From the NCBI RefSeq assembly GCF_001447155.2, contig NZ_CP014754.1, positions 1,240,001 through 1,304,000 on the forward strand: 64,000 bases of DNA. The letters run 5' to 3'. Shown here piece after piece: positions 54,751 through 63,124 of the stretch. Source of the DNA: Marinobacter sp. LQ44 (GTDB lineage: Bacteria > Pseudomonadota > Gammaproteobacteria > Pseudomonadales > Oleiphilaceae). Numbering within the stretch: the stretch's first letter is position 1; the number at the start of each line of letters is the position of its first letter. The notes below the pieces were generated by a model that was not told where the DNA came from, did no database searches, and saw only the letters and a program-made list of their open reading frames with translations. The position numbers were made by a program, and so were the translations under genes.

Positions 54751-54852
54751 CTAGAGTGGAAAAGCATAATGGTTGGTCGAACGCGCTGACAGGCCCGATG
54801 TGCTTGTGGCAAATCACCAGAGGCATTCTCCACTTCTTCACGCAAAATCGAT

Positions 54853-55338
54853 TCAAAAATACCCCAATAACCTCCCAAGAGTCAGCGCACTAATCCATAC
54901 AAACAAAGACAACGCCGCCCCCACTCTCACAGAAAAAGGCATTTTCGCCATCAGAGGCAGATTCTCCACATCCCGGCGCTTCAATACCTTACCCAGTACC
55001 AAAGCATTCGATACGCCCAACACCACCAGCGTGATCTTGGCCTGGAACAACGACGAACCCGCGTAGTCCACGGCTGCCGTGGCGAATAAAAGTAGCCCGC
55101 AAACGATTGCCAGCACCAGCCCCATCGCCGATGTAATTCGTAGCACAGCAATGAAAACTGACACGGGGTACCTGCGCCAAAGCCCCAGCAAACGCAGATC
55201 CAGGGGCACAATACCCCCAACCAGCATTGCAACCCCGAGAATGTGCCCGGCGTTTACCAACGGGTACATGAGCGTGGAATTGCGCAGGGCCGAGACCAAC
55301 GCCAACTCCTGGGTAAAACTCAACGCTGGTTCAATCAT
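54853..55338 (-). CDS. Hypothetical membrane protein next to DUF6152
   Basis: 161-aa protein with four predicted helices (about 25-45, 60-85, 87-107, 140-158). Not firmly recognised; similar to DUF2214-like/DUF6644-like small membrane proteins. It is 8 bp downstream of a DUF6152 gene and probably cotranscribed. Confidence 0.65.
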   Translation of the reverse strand: MIEPALSFTQELALVSALRNSTLMYPLVNAGHILGVAMLVGGIVPLDLRLLGLWRRYPVSVFIAVLRITSAMGLVLAIVCGLLLFATAAVDYAGSSLFQAKITLVVLGVSNALVLGKVLKRRDVENLPLMAKMPFSVRVGAALSLFVWISALTLGRLLGYF

Positions 55339-55346
55339 CCCCGGGC

Positions 55347-55727
55347 TCAGGAAGCACGGCCAGGGTAAAGATTGAAGTCCTGAACGTCGATTACAACGCG
55401 CTCGGCCTTCACTAACCGTTCCCCCTCCCGGGCCGAACGGTGACCATGCACGGTAATCTCCCGCCCCTCGCTCAACATTTCCCTGGTCAGTCCAACCCGT
55501 TCATTACGCCAAGGCTGACCCACTTCCACCACCCAATCCTCACCATCCGCGCGTATCGTCACCTCGCCATGGGGATTCCCGAGGCGCACCGATTGGATAA
55601 CACCAGTGATTTCGAATTCCTCATCTGTGGCCCAGGCCCAACCGTGATGCGCCTGAGCTGTCGAGGTGGCCAGAAATACAGCAAACACTGCAGTACTCAG
55701 CAGAAAGATGAAACGAAGCTGAGGCAT
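55347..55727 (-). CDS. DUF6152 exported protein
   Basis: 126-aa periplasmic protein: signal peptide (ending STAQA), mature N-terminus HHGWAWATDEEFEITGVIQSV, and the pattern NPHGEVTIRADGEDWVVEVGQPWRNERVG of DUF6152. The start has a GGGAGG box. The His pair at the mature end could bind metal, which suits the copper operon about 3 kb away. Function unknown. Confidence 0.8.
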   Translation of the reverse strand: MPQLRFIFLLSTAVFAVFLATSTAQAHHGWAWATDEEFEITGVIQSVRLGNPHGEVTIRADGEDWVVEVGQPWRNERVGLTREMLSEGREITVHGHRSAREGERLVKAERVVIDVQDFNLYPGRAS

Positions 55728-55885
55728 GATTAATCCTCCCGTCGCGATAGTGTCGAAGCAATCACTCAGGTTTTACATCAACCTGTTGAGCAAATACGAG
55801 GATGCCCTGTCACCAGACTAGGACAGATTCCCCAGCAAAGCAGCACGGAAGACTCCGGTTCCCCGAATTGGCTCCAAAACATAAG

Positions 55886-55898
55886 TAACCATAGGTTA
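55886..55898. promoter_or_regulatory. Operator-like repeat 1 upstream of the SDR operon
   Basis: TAACC, ATA, GGTTA: inverted repeat ending one base before the -35 hexamer of the promoter at 55899-55927. A second, imperfect copy starts 45 bp later. A TetR gene in the same operon is the likely ligand. Confidence 0.55.
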
Positions 55899-55927
55899 TT
55901 TACATGACGAAAGCGCCAGCGTATATT
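55899..55927 (+). promoter_or_regulatory. Sigma-70 promoter of the SDR-TetR group
   Basis: TTTACA (55899-55904), 17-bp spacer, TATATT (55922-55927), 33 bp before the ATG of the SDR gene. Near consensus in both hexamers and spacing. Confidence 0.65.
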
Positions 55928-55930
55928 AAA

Positions 55931-55943
55931 TAACCCTAGTTCA
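55931..55943. promoter_or_regulatory. Operator-like repeat 2
   Basis: TAACC, CTA, GTTCA: imperfect version of 55886-55898, lying just after the -10 hexamer, where a bound repressor would block RNA polymerase. Confidence 0.4.
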
Positions 55944-55960
55944 CTTAAATGGAGAAGAGC

Positions 55961-56722
55961 ATGTCATACGTGATTATCACCGGCGCCAGCGCCGGAATTG
56001 GTGAGTGTTTCGCCCGGGCACTGGCATCTGAAAAACAGAACCTGATTCTCGTCGCCCGCCGGGAAGAACGTCTCAACACTCTGGCCAACGAGTTGAAGCA
56101 ACAACACGGGATAGACGCTATTGTTCTGAAAGCTGATCTGGCAGACCAGGCAGGCGCCGATGCACTGGCCCAGCAACTGAACGATGGCGGCTGGGCGCTC
56201 ACCGGCCTGATCAACAACGCCGGGTTTGGCGACCGTGGTGCTTTTACTGACCTGGGGCTTGAACGGCAACTGGCTATGATCCAGGTAAACGTTACCTCCC
56301 TTGTCTCACTCACCTGGCAGTTGCTGCCGGCGCTGCGCAAGCAGCCAGGCAGCTTTGTGATTAACGTAGCGTCTCTGGCGGCGTTTCAGGCCGGGCCCAA
56401 TATGGCCATCTATTACGCCACCAAGGCCTTCGTTCTGTCCTTCTCCGAGGCACTGCATGAGGAGCTAAAGGGCGCAGGCGTTGCCGTCAGTACGCTGTGC
56501 CCGGGTGCCACGGAGTCGGAATTTGCCCTGGAAGCCCACATGACCAACACCAAACTGTTCAAAGCCGGCACCATGACGGCTGAAGCGGTAGTCAAAAAGT
56601 CCCTTGCCCAGCGCCGAAAAGCCATCGTGATTCCCGGGCTGCGTAACCTGCTGATGGTATGGTCTGGTAAACTCTCGCCCCGGGCCGTAACACGGCGCCT
56701 GGCCGGCTGGCTACAAGCCTGA
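55961..56722 (+). CDS. Short-chain dehydrogenase, TetR-linked
   Basis: 253-aa SDR: TGASAGIGECFARAL (nucleotide site), NNAGFGD, catalytic Ser (VASLAAFQ), Tyr-Lys in YYATKAFVLS. Start MSYVIITG is supported by GGAGAAG. Substrate unknown. The TetR gene 27 bp downstream and the operator repeats upstream indicate regulation by it. Confidence 0.88.
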   Translation: MSYVIITGASAGIGECFARALASEKQNLILVARREERLNTLANELKQQHGIDAIVLKADLADQAGADALAQQLNDGGWALTGLINNAGFGDRGAFTDLGLERQLAMIQVNVTSLVSLTWQLLPALRKQPGSFVINVASLAAFQAGPNMAIYYATKAFVLSFSEALHEELKGAGVAVSTLCPGATESEFALEAHMTNTKLFKAGTMTAEAVVKKSLAQRRKAIVIPGLRNLLMVWSGKLSPRAVTRRLAGWLQA

Positions 56723-56749
56723 ACGCGGCCAACAAGCGAGTGACTTGAG

Positions 56750-57391
56750 GTGGTTTTGAAGTACAGACTATGCGGTGGTAAACAGCGCGCCCGCTCCGAG
56801 TCGGATAAGGCGCTGCGGGAACAACAGATACTCAATGCGGCGGAAGACCTGTTCCTGGAGCATCGGTTCCATGGCGTCACGCTGGCAGACGTGGCCCGGG
56901 AAACCGGGGTCACCAAAGCCGCCCTGTACCGTTATTTCCGCAGCAAGGAGCTGCTATTCATTGCGGTGTACCGCCGAGCCATGTCGGACTGGGTGTCAGA
57001 AGTGGAAGCCTCCGGCCCGGCAGGTTTCCCAGAGCGGTTTGTTGATCACATTCTGGCTCATCCCGTATTCTGCGGCCTGACCGCAATCCTGCACATTGCC
57101 CTGGAAACCGGCCTGAGCGAAGACGAAGCCCGGGAGTTCAAGCTCTTCCTTCTGGCTCAAACCCGCCGCATCAGCACGATTATCGGGGCAGCTACCGGCC
57201 AGCAAGAAGCCGCCTGCCTGCGGTACCTGATGCAATGCCAGCAGGCGCTGATCGGCAGTTGGCACATGTGCCACCCACCGGGGCCAGCCCGCAAGGCCAT
57301 GCAAAAAGAACCGCTGACCGTGTTCCAACTGGAGTTTTCAGACACCCTAAGGCAACACTTGGGCGTTTTGACCAAGGCTTTTATTGCGTAA
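56750..57391 (+). CDS. TetR/AcrR-family regulator
   Basis: 213-aa transcriptional repressor: HTH at about residues 25-60 (ILNAAEDLFLEHRFHGVTLADVARETGVTKAALYRYFRSKELLF) and a C-terminal ligand domain. The start is either GTG at 56750 or TTG at 56756, the latter with a GAGG box at 5 nt. It follows the SDR gene by 27 bp and probably controls that operon through the TAACC/GGTTA repeats. Confidence 0.9.
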   Translation: MVLKYRLCGGKQRARSESDKALREQQILNAAEDLFLEHRFHGVTLADVARETGVTKAALYRYFRSKELLFIAVYRRAMSDWVSEVEASGPAGFPERFVDHILAHPVFCGLTAILHIALETGLSEDEAREFKLFLLAQTRRISTIIGAATGQQEAACLRYLMQCQQALIGSWHMCHPPGPARKAMQKEPLTVFQLEFSDTLRQHLGVLTKAFIA

Positions 57392-57450
57392 CAAATCGGA
57401 GGTTCGGTTGTCAGGTTTATCGTACACCTGACTACCAGGGAGAACCCGAC

Positions 57451-57894
57451 ATGAACAGACACATCACACTGATTGCTACCTTCTGGCTCCTGGCCAGCAT
57501 GGCCTGGGCTGCTGAACCGCCGGTTTACACTGGCCTGTTGAGCAATACTGGTGCCGGTGGGTACGACACCGTGGGCTATTTCACGCAGGGCAAACCGGTC
57601 AAAGGCTCGCCCCGTTACACTGCAGAGTACCAGGGTGCGACCTGGCGTTTTGCCAATGCGGAGAATCTTGCACAGTTCAACGCTAACCCTGAAAAATTCG
57701 CACCGGCCTACGGCGGCTATTGTGCCTGGGCTGTCAGCCAGGGCTACCTCGCCAAAGGCGATCCACAGCATTGGAGCATAAGGGACGGACGGTTGTTTCT
57801 GAACTACAACCAATCGGTACAAACGTCTTGGCTGGCAAACACCGACCACCTCATGCGCGAGGCGGATGCTAACTGGCCAGCCGTTCTGAAATAG
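57451..57894 (+). CDS. Exported YHS-domain protein
   Basis: 147-aa protein with a signal peptide (ending SMAWAAE) and a YHS domain (AGGYDTVGYFTQGKPVKGSPRYTAEYQGATWRFANAENLAQFNANPEKFAPAYGGYCAWAV). YHS proteins often bind heavy metals. AGGGAG box. 59 bp after the TetR gene. Confidence 0.85.
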   Translation: MNRHITLIATFWLLASMAWAAEPPVYTGLLSNTGAGGYDTVGYFTQGKPVKGSPRYTAEYQGATWRFANAENLAQFNANPEKFAPAYGGYCAWAVSQGYLAKGDPQHWSIRDGRLFLNYNQSVQTSWLANTDHLMREADANWPAVLK

Positions 57895-57907
57895 GAGAAA
57901 CGCATTG

Positions 57908-58534
57908 ATGACCAACCAACTGCCCTTTTCCCAAGCCTGCGAAAACAACAAGGGCCCCATACTGGAAAGACTGCGCGAGGTCTTCAATGCTCCGGGCACC
58001 GTGCTGGAAATAGGCACCGGCACCGGCCAGCATGCCGTGCATTTCGCAGCAGCCCTGCCCCACATACAGTGGCAGCCAACGGACCACCCCTCGGCCGCAC
58101 ACCTGGCGGTTGCCCGGCTGGAACAGGCTGCCCTGCCAAACATTCTCCCCATGCGAAAGCTGGACGTGGCCAACAGCCCATGGCCCACGCGGGAATTCCG
58201 ATGGGCGTTCTCCGCCAACACTGCCCACATCATGGCGTGGACAGAAGTGGAACAAATGTTCCAGGGCATCGGTGCAAGCCTGCCTGATGACGGCGCGTTT
58301 TGCCTCTATGGGCCGTTCAGGCACCAGGGTGAATTCACCAGTGAAAGCAATCAGGCGTTTGACCAGTCACTCAGATCTCAGGCGCAGCACATGGGCATCC
58401 GCGATATCGAGGATTTGTCTGCGCTGGCCAAGGCGGTGGGGTTGGTACTGCGGGAAGATTATGCAATGCCGGCAAACAACGAGATGCTGGTGTTTGTTCC
58501 AGTGCATGCGACCGGTAAACAACCGACAGACTGA
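57908..58534 (+). CDS. DUF938 SAM-dependent methyltransferase
   Basis: 208-aa class I methyltransferase of the DUF938 type: ILERLREVFNAPGTVLEIGTGTGQHAVHFAAALPHIQWQPTD, and the later FSANTAHIMAWTEVEQMFQGI. A strong AGGAGAA box precedes the ATG at 57908 (a TTG lies one codon earlier). 13 bp after the YHS gene, so probably in the same transcript. Substrate unknown. Confidence 0.85.
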   Translation: MTNQLPFSQACENNKGPILERLREVFNAPGTVLEIGTGTGQHAVHFAAALPHIQWQPTDHPSAAHLAVARLEQAALPNILPMRKLDVANSPWPTREFRWAFSANTAHIMAWTEVEQMFQGIGASLPDDGAFCLYGPFRHQGEFTSESNQAFDQSLRSQAQHMGIRDIEDLSALAKAVGLVLREDYAMPANNEMLVFVPVHATGKQPTD

Positions 58535-58581
58535 GGATCAGGGGCTGTATCCGCGAATAGGGAAGCGGCGGTGTCTCGCAC

Positions 58582-58962
58582 CTAGTGGCTTGCCTTACTC
58601 ACGACTTTCGGTGTTGCCGATTTACCGCGCTTACCAGCAAGAATACGGTCTGCATCCAGCGAAGCGATTGGCACCCGGGTATCCCTCGGCACGTCACCAC
58701 TCAGTTGCAGCTCAAGGTAGCGCAGCGCGCAGACCCGGAGAAAGGATGTGAAATTGCCAAGGTCATGGCCAGCATCAATGGACTCATGATAAAGCCGGGT
58801 GATCATCTGCGGCAGATTCATGCCATCGCGCTCAGCCAGCTCCGACAGCACCTGCCAAAAGGCGTTTTCCATCCGCACACTGGTGACCATGCCGTCAATT
58901 CGCAGGGAGTGGGTGCGGCTAACCCAAAGCTCCGAATCGGCGTTGATAAAGAGCTTGCACAT
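58582..58962 (-). CDS. Ribbon-helix-helix domain protein
   Basis: 126-aa protein starting MCKLFINADSELWVSRTHSLRIDGMVTSVRMENAFWQVLSELAERDGMNLPQMITRLYHES, which fits the RHH_4 type of DNA-binding protein. A GGGGAGG box lies before the ATG. Upstream in-frame residues are not homologous. The C-terminus is basic. Target unknown; it stands alone. Confidence 0.82.
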   Translation of the reverse strand: MCKLFINADSELWVSRTHSLRIDGMVTSVRMENAFWQVLSELAERDGMNLPQMITRLYHESIDAGHDLGNFTSFLRVCALRYLELQLSGDVPRDTRVPIASLDADRILAGKRGKSATPKVVSKASH

Positions 58963-59032
58963 AACAGCCTCCCCGAAAATGGTTGATGGCGCTTGACGGT
59001 GCTGAGGAGCCAGCGAACTGGCTCCTGCTACG

Positions 59033-59602
59033 TTACTGATCCAGCAATTTGAAAAACTGCGCAAGCCAGGCCGGATGAGCAGGCCACGCAGGTGCTGTTA
59101 CCAGATTAGCATCGGTGACCGCCTGATCAACCTCGATAGCGGCGAAGGTACCGCCCGCCAGCTCCACTTCCGGTTGGCAGGCCGGATAAGCCGAACATTT
59201 GCGACCCTCCAGAACCCCTGCTGCCGCCAGCAACTGAGCACCGTGGCAGATTGCCGCCACCGGCTTATTGGTTTCGAAGAAATGGCGAACCAGACTCTGC
59301 ACCTCCTTGTTGAGCCGCAGGTATTCCGGAGCACGGCCGCCGGGCACCACCAGCGCGTCGTAATCTGCCGGATTCAGTCCGTCAAAATCCGCATTCAGGG
59401 CAAACCGGTGGCCGGGCTTTTCGGTGTAGGTCTGGTCACCCTCAAAATCGTGAATCGCCGTGGCGACCGTGTCGCCTGCCTTCTTGTCCGGGCAGACAGC
59501 ATGAACCGCATGGCCAACGGCCTGCAGTGCCTGGAACGGCACCATGGTTTCGTAGTCTTCGGTGAAATCACCGGTAATCATCAGAATCTTCTTCCCGCTC
59601 AT
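59033..59602 (-). CDS. DJ-1/PfpI family protein
   Basis: 189-aa protein of the DJ-1/PfpI superfamily: [23 protein letters not shown], the nucleophile elbow [16 protein letters not shown] with the reactive Cys, and the conserved acidic residue in the N-terminal EDYE. AAGGAG box. Possible glyoxalase, deglycase or chaperone activity; not determinable here. Confidence 0.88.
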   Translation of the reverse strand: MSGKKILMITGDFTEDYETMVPFQALQAVGHAVHAVCPDKKAGDTVATAIHDFEGDQTYTEKPGHRFALNADFDGLNPADYDALVVPGGRAPEYLRLNKEVQSLVRHFFETNKPVAAICHGAQLLAAAGVLEGRKCSAYPACQPEVELAGGTFAAIEVDQAVTDANLVTAPAWPAHPAWLAQFFKLLDQ

Positions 59603-59700
59603 GGCTGTCTCCTTGTGTTTGTATTGCCAGGTCAGGAAACATTAGCAGCGGTGGAGTCATGGCGGGTATTAAGGGGTTACTACAGGTCTTAAAGAGGCAG

Positions 59701-60240
59701 TCACAACTCCAGCATCAGATTCCTGCCCCCAAGAAAAAGCACCCAAACCGTTACCGCAGCCCAGTGAATGATCACCGGAACCCAAATAGAGCGGGAAACG
59801 ACGTAGGCCCAGCCACAAGTAACACCCAAAGCGCACACGATAACCAGAAACCACGGGGCCAGGAAAAGAGAAATAGCCGTCGGATTAAACAACAGCGCAT
59901 TGAAGGGATGCCACGCGACGAAAACCAGCGTGCTGATTGCCACACTCCAAGCAGCCTTTCCAGGCCCTGAGGACAATACATTTCGCGGTATCAGTACGCC
60001 CCTGAAGAAGACTTCTTCAAGCAGAGACGGGAAAACAAACAACAGGATGGGTAGCACCGGAGTGATCGGCGAATCCAGCCAACCGAATTGAAACAAGCCG
60101 GCACCGAAACCGACGGAGACCGCGATAACGGCAAACACCGGCACAAGCGCCCAGGCCCTCAACGGAGCCCGAAAAGGAGAAGCCAGAAAGCTCTGGCCCA
60201 AGTTGTCACGGAGGTATTCTACTATGTGCTTTGGCGCCAT
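59701..60240 (-). CDS. CPBP-family intramembrane metalloprotease
   Basis: 179-aa protein with several membrane helices and the CPBP/Abi motifs: EEVFFRGVLIPR (Glu-Glu-x3-Arg), WHPFNALLFNPTAISLF and the C-terminal VPVIIHWAAVTVW with His. The start at MAPKHIVEY has an AGG box. Members process membrane proteins or act in bacteriocin immunity; the substrate is unknown. An upstream ATG is possible at 60267. Confidence 0.82.
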   Translation of the reverse strand: MAPKHIVEYLRDNLGQSFLASPFRAPLRAWALVPVFAVIAVSVGFGAGLFQFGWLDSPITPVLPILLFVFPSLLEEVFFRGVLIPRNVLSSGPGKAAWSVAISTLVFVAWHPFNALLFNPTAISLFLAPWFLVIVCALGVTCGWAYVVSRSIWVPVIIHWAAVTVWVLFLGGRNLMLEL

Positions 60241-60412
60241 AGGATTACCTGCATGGAGTGGATTCACCGGAATTCACACCAGAGCCTACAAATACCGCCC
60301 ACCAGCCCCAATCGCAACCACAATCAGCCCAAGATCACCACGATACCCAGCGCCTGCATCATATGGATATGCCAAACCCATAAAGCTCCCCAAATGTGTT
60401 TCGACTAACCCT

Positions 60413-60832
60413 CTACTTCGCGATTAAATCCGAAAACACTCTGGCAAAAGCCCGAAAATCACCAAGGTGTTTACTGCAGATGGCGTAGACAATCTCCCAG
60501 TTCACATCGTCATAATTGTGAACCATTACATTCCGGAATCCGACAGACTTCCGCATGCGAGCCGCCAGCTCGGTATCGATGATGCCGGACTGCGCCAGTG
60601 CTTCGAACGCCTGCCCCATGGTTTTCGGCGCAGTGGTTTCAGCGTGTTCCGCAAGCCAGTGTGATGCGATATCAACACACATTTGCACCGCACGGGTCAG
60701 GTTCAGCGAAATAATATCTTGCGCATCCAAGTCAACCAGCAAAGTATCCAGATCCTCAGGCAGACGTGACTCCACGCGCTGAATGCAGCGCCTGAGGGAT
60801 TCCAGCTTCTGTGCTACGAGTTGTTCATCCAT
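60413..60832 (-). CDS. hepT: HepT-like toxin (DUF86), RNase
   Basis: 139-aa HEPN-domain protein. The catalytic R-x4-H-x-Y motif is present as RNVMVHNY. In studied pairs HepT cleaves or modifies RNA and is neutralised by MntA through AMPylation of the Tyr. It overlaps the upstream mntA gene by 19 bp. Length and order (antitoxin first) match the family. Confidence 0.88.
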   Translation of the reverse strand: MDEQLVAQKLESLRRCIQRVESRLPEDLDTLLVDLDAQDIISLNLTRAVQMCVDIASHWLAEHAETTAPKTMGQAFEALAQSGIIDTELAARMRKSVGFRNVMVHNYDDVNWEIVYAICSKHLGDFRAFARVFSDLIAK

Positions 60833-61227
60833 GCGTTGCGCCGACCTTCGAGTATGCGTTTCTGGTAAGGGACAAAGTCTTCATTCTCCATGATGTTTCG
60901 ATAAATCAGATCACCCCATTGGTGGCGTGTACCCATCACCTGTATGCCAGTTCTCACAATCTGGTCAAGTAAAGGCTGGCCGGCTGTGCGCAGGTCCACC
61001 AAGTCAACGGAGCGATTGAAGGCCAGAGCAATGGCTTCGGTTATGGCAATGTGCTCATCTGCACTCAGTTCTTTGTCAGCCTGAACCGCGACATCAATAT
61101 CGCTGTCTGGCCGGGCTGTTCCTCGGGCCATGGAGCCAAAGAGAGCGGCAACCCGGATTTGAGGAAACCTGGCCATTAACTCGCGGAGCTTCTCGGTATC
61201 GGGATGTTTGACTGCGTTAGGGACCAT
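60814..61227 (-). CDS. mntA: MntA-like antitoxin nucleotidyltransferase
   Basis: 137-aa minimal nucleotidyltransferase: VAALFGSMARGTARPDSDIDVAVQ carries the GSx10DxD motif. An AGGCGAAC box precedes the ATG. It precedes and overlaps hepT. It would adenylylate HepT and so neutralise it. Confidence 0.88.
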   Translation of the reverse strand: MVPNAVKHPDTEKLRELMARFPQIRVAALFGSMARGTARPDSDIDVAVQADKELSADEHIAITEAIALAFNRSVDLVDLRTAGQPLLDQIVRTGIQVMGTRHQWGDLIYRNIMENEDFVPYQKRILEGRRNAWMNNS

Positions 61228-61316
61228 GATGTTCGCCTGAGTGGTTTACTTTTGAGTGTATCAGAAAGCATTCACACAGGTGGCATGGCTACACCATAGC
61301 GGGTCAACCAGCCGAC

Positions 61317-61955
61317 CTACCTCTGCGGGCGCCTATTAGCTTCAAGCTCAGCCCGGATAGTCTGATATATTTCCTGGTTCCGGGATTCCAAAAACGCTGC
61401 AAACTCAAAAGCGTTAAAGCCATGATAGTCCTTCCCCGGACTATCAATCGGCAGGCTTGGATCCGCCCCCAACTCCAGAAGGGCGCGGAGATAACCCACA
61501 TCGGCGTATAGCACGGCCTCATGCACTGGTGCCAGCCCGTTGTGATAGCCGTTCAACGGCTCACCCCTTGCGGCAAAGTGTCGAAGTAACGCATAGCCAC
61601 GGCGCGTCATGATGGACTCAGCATCGTGCCTATCCAACGAGGCGCCCACGAAATTGACCAAAGGTTGCAAACAGCCACCCATCGCCGTCATCGCTTTACC
61701 GCAGCGTTCATAGGGCCAGTCGGAATTGGTGAGAAGCCAGTAGGCCACTGCAGGCCGGATCGCCAGGCTATTAAAGTCCGAGGGGCTCCAGGGCACTTCT
61801 TCGGGGTCAAGAAGCGCTATAACTGTCAGCCCCCAGGCATCGGAACCAAAAGCCCAGGTGCGATAGAACATCGGGTATAGCGTCAGGGCAATCACCAGGC
61901 ACCCGCCACATAGGGTGAGCGCCTTTTTGTGGCCCAGGAAATATTTGATAAGCAC
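61317..61955 (-). CDS. Ankyrin-repeat-containing membrane-anchored protein
   Basis: 212-aa protein with an N-terminal membrane helix (ALTLCGGCLVIALTLYPMFY) and a C-terminal ankyrin stretch (NGLAPVHEAVLYADVGYLRALLELGADPSLP, then GFNAFEFAAFLESRNQEI). The start at GTG 61955 is supported by AAGGAGGAG. Ankyrin proteins of this kind are found beside secreted-toxin genes, but here the link is only positional. Confidence 0.72.
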   Translation of the reverse strand: MLIKYFLGHKKALTLCGGCLVIALTLYPMFYRTWAFGSDAWGLTVIALLDPEEVPWSPSDFNSLAIRPAVAYWLLTNSDWPYERCGKAMTAMGGCLQPLVNFVGASLDRHDAESIMTRRGYALLRHFAARGEPLNGYHNGLAPVHEAVLYADVGYLRALLELGADPSLPIDSPGKDYHGFNAFEFAAFLESRNQEIYQTIRAELEANRRPQR

Positions 61956-62091
61956 TTTGCTCCTCCTTGAGCATTTTTTGTTTTGGGGGTTAGCTCTCTC
62001 TGCCAAAGGTATGCTGTGCTACGCACAAGCATTTGGTACGATACCCCCCGCTTGCGTAAGGACTACGCGGCCTGACTGTAAGGGATTATGT

Positions 62092-62700
62092 ATGAAAAGA
62101 ACTGGCCTAAAATCCAGCATGAATCGGCACCAAAAAGTCCTGTGCGCCATTCTGCTGCCAATGGTCATCCTCTCGGTACCTCAGATCTTCGGCCCTAAAA
62201 ATTTCTGTCCCGATTTAGAGGTTGCCAAGATTGCGCTGTACCTATCGGCATTTATCACCTTCTTGGTATCGCTCTGGGCAAGGTACCTGCTTCATACAGG
62301 AAAGATCACTCCGGATCCCCAATGGCATTCGTTTGGCCTTAGCAAAAAGTGCCTCACCTTCATAGGTTGCCCCTTGTTGCTCTGGATGATGTGCCACTTA
62401 TCCTTCGGTTACACGATCCCGCGCATCTGGACGATGCTGAGTAGCGAGACCTTAACGGTAGCATACCAAGTCACAAAATACCGTGGCGGTGGTCGCCACT
62501 CGTGCAGCTATCAACTTGAGAACGATCAACTGGACCGAATGTATTTCCAAATCTGCGTGCCCAGAGATTTCTGGTATCGATTGCCAGATGGCCCGTTCAT
62601 CGCAATGTTCAAAGTTGAGCAATCGCCTTTAGGAATGACATTCAAAGGGTCTGGGGTTAACTGGGCGCCCCTCTCCAGTGAGCCGAACCACAAAGGGTAA
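62092..62700 (+). CDS. Hypothetical membrane protein
   Basis: 202-aa protein with about three membrane helices in the first 120 residues (VLCAILLPMVILSVPQIF; IALYLSAFITFLVSLWARYLL; FIGCPLLLWMMCHLSFGY) and a periplasmic-like C-terminus with two Cys. AAGGG box before the ATG. Not recognised. Convergent with the next gene, 28 bp away. Confidence 0.65.
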   Translation: MKRTGLKSSMNRHQKVLCAILLPMVILSVPQIFGPKNFCPDLEVAKIALYLSAFITFLVSLWARYLLHTGKITPDPQWHSFGLSKKCLTFIGCPLLLWMMCHLSFGYTIPRIWTMLSSETLTVAYQVTKYRGGGRHSCSYQLENDQLDRMYFQICVPRDFWYRLPDGPFIAMFKVEQSPLGMTFKGSGVNWAPLSSEPNHKG

Positions 62701-62728
62701 AAGAAGCTGCGGTGAGTTCTTACACTCA

Positions 62729-63124
62729 CTAATTAAACATTCCTAGATACCAACCTGAAAAGAAAAACAGAAACATAAGAATCGCATATACGGTGAAAGG
62801 CAAGATTACCCAGAGTTTCAACGAAAGAGGCAAGGGCTCCTTCTCGTCACCCATTCTGGATTCGATGCGGGGCCCTATTCGCGGAAGGTTCCGAAATGCA
62901 AAGAACGCGTATACATGCCCAACCCTCATCCATCGACCTAGAGGTCCATTCCTCCAGATTATACGGACCTCATCCAGTTTCTTACCGGGCGTTGCGATTC
63001 GCCGCTCGACTTCCTCGGTTTTACGAAAAAATAGTGTGACCATCAAAAACATCAGAATGACGCCAACTACCAATGACGCAACTATTGTAACTTCCGCCAT
63101 TGACGTCAACAGCTCCTCACTCAT
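62729..63124 (-). CDS. Small membrane protein overlapping a putative toxin gene
   Basis: 131-aa protein with helices at about residues 13-34 and 108-130 and a charged middle part (TEEVERRIATPGKKLDEVR). Not recognised. It overlaps the upstream gene by 8 bp, so translation is coupled. Such a position is usual for an immunity protein, but no immunity family is recognised. Confidence 0.6.
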   Translation of the reverse strand: MSEELLTSMAEVTIVASLVVGVILMFLMVTLFFRKTEEVERRIATPGKKLDEVRIIWRNGPLGRWMRVGHVYAFFAFRNLPRIGPRIESRMGDEKEPLPLSLKLWVILPFTVYAILMFLFFFSGWYLGMFN

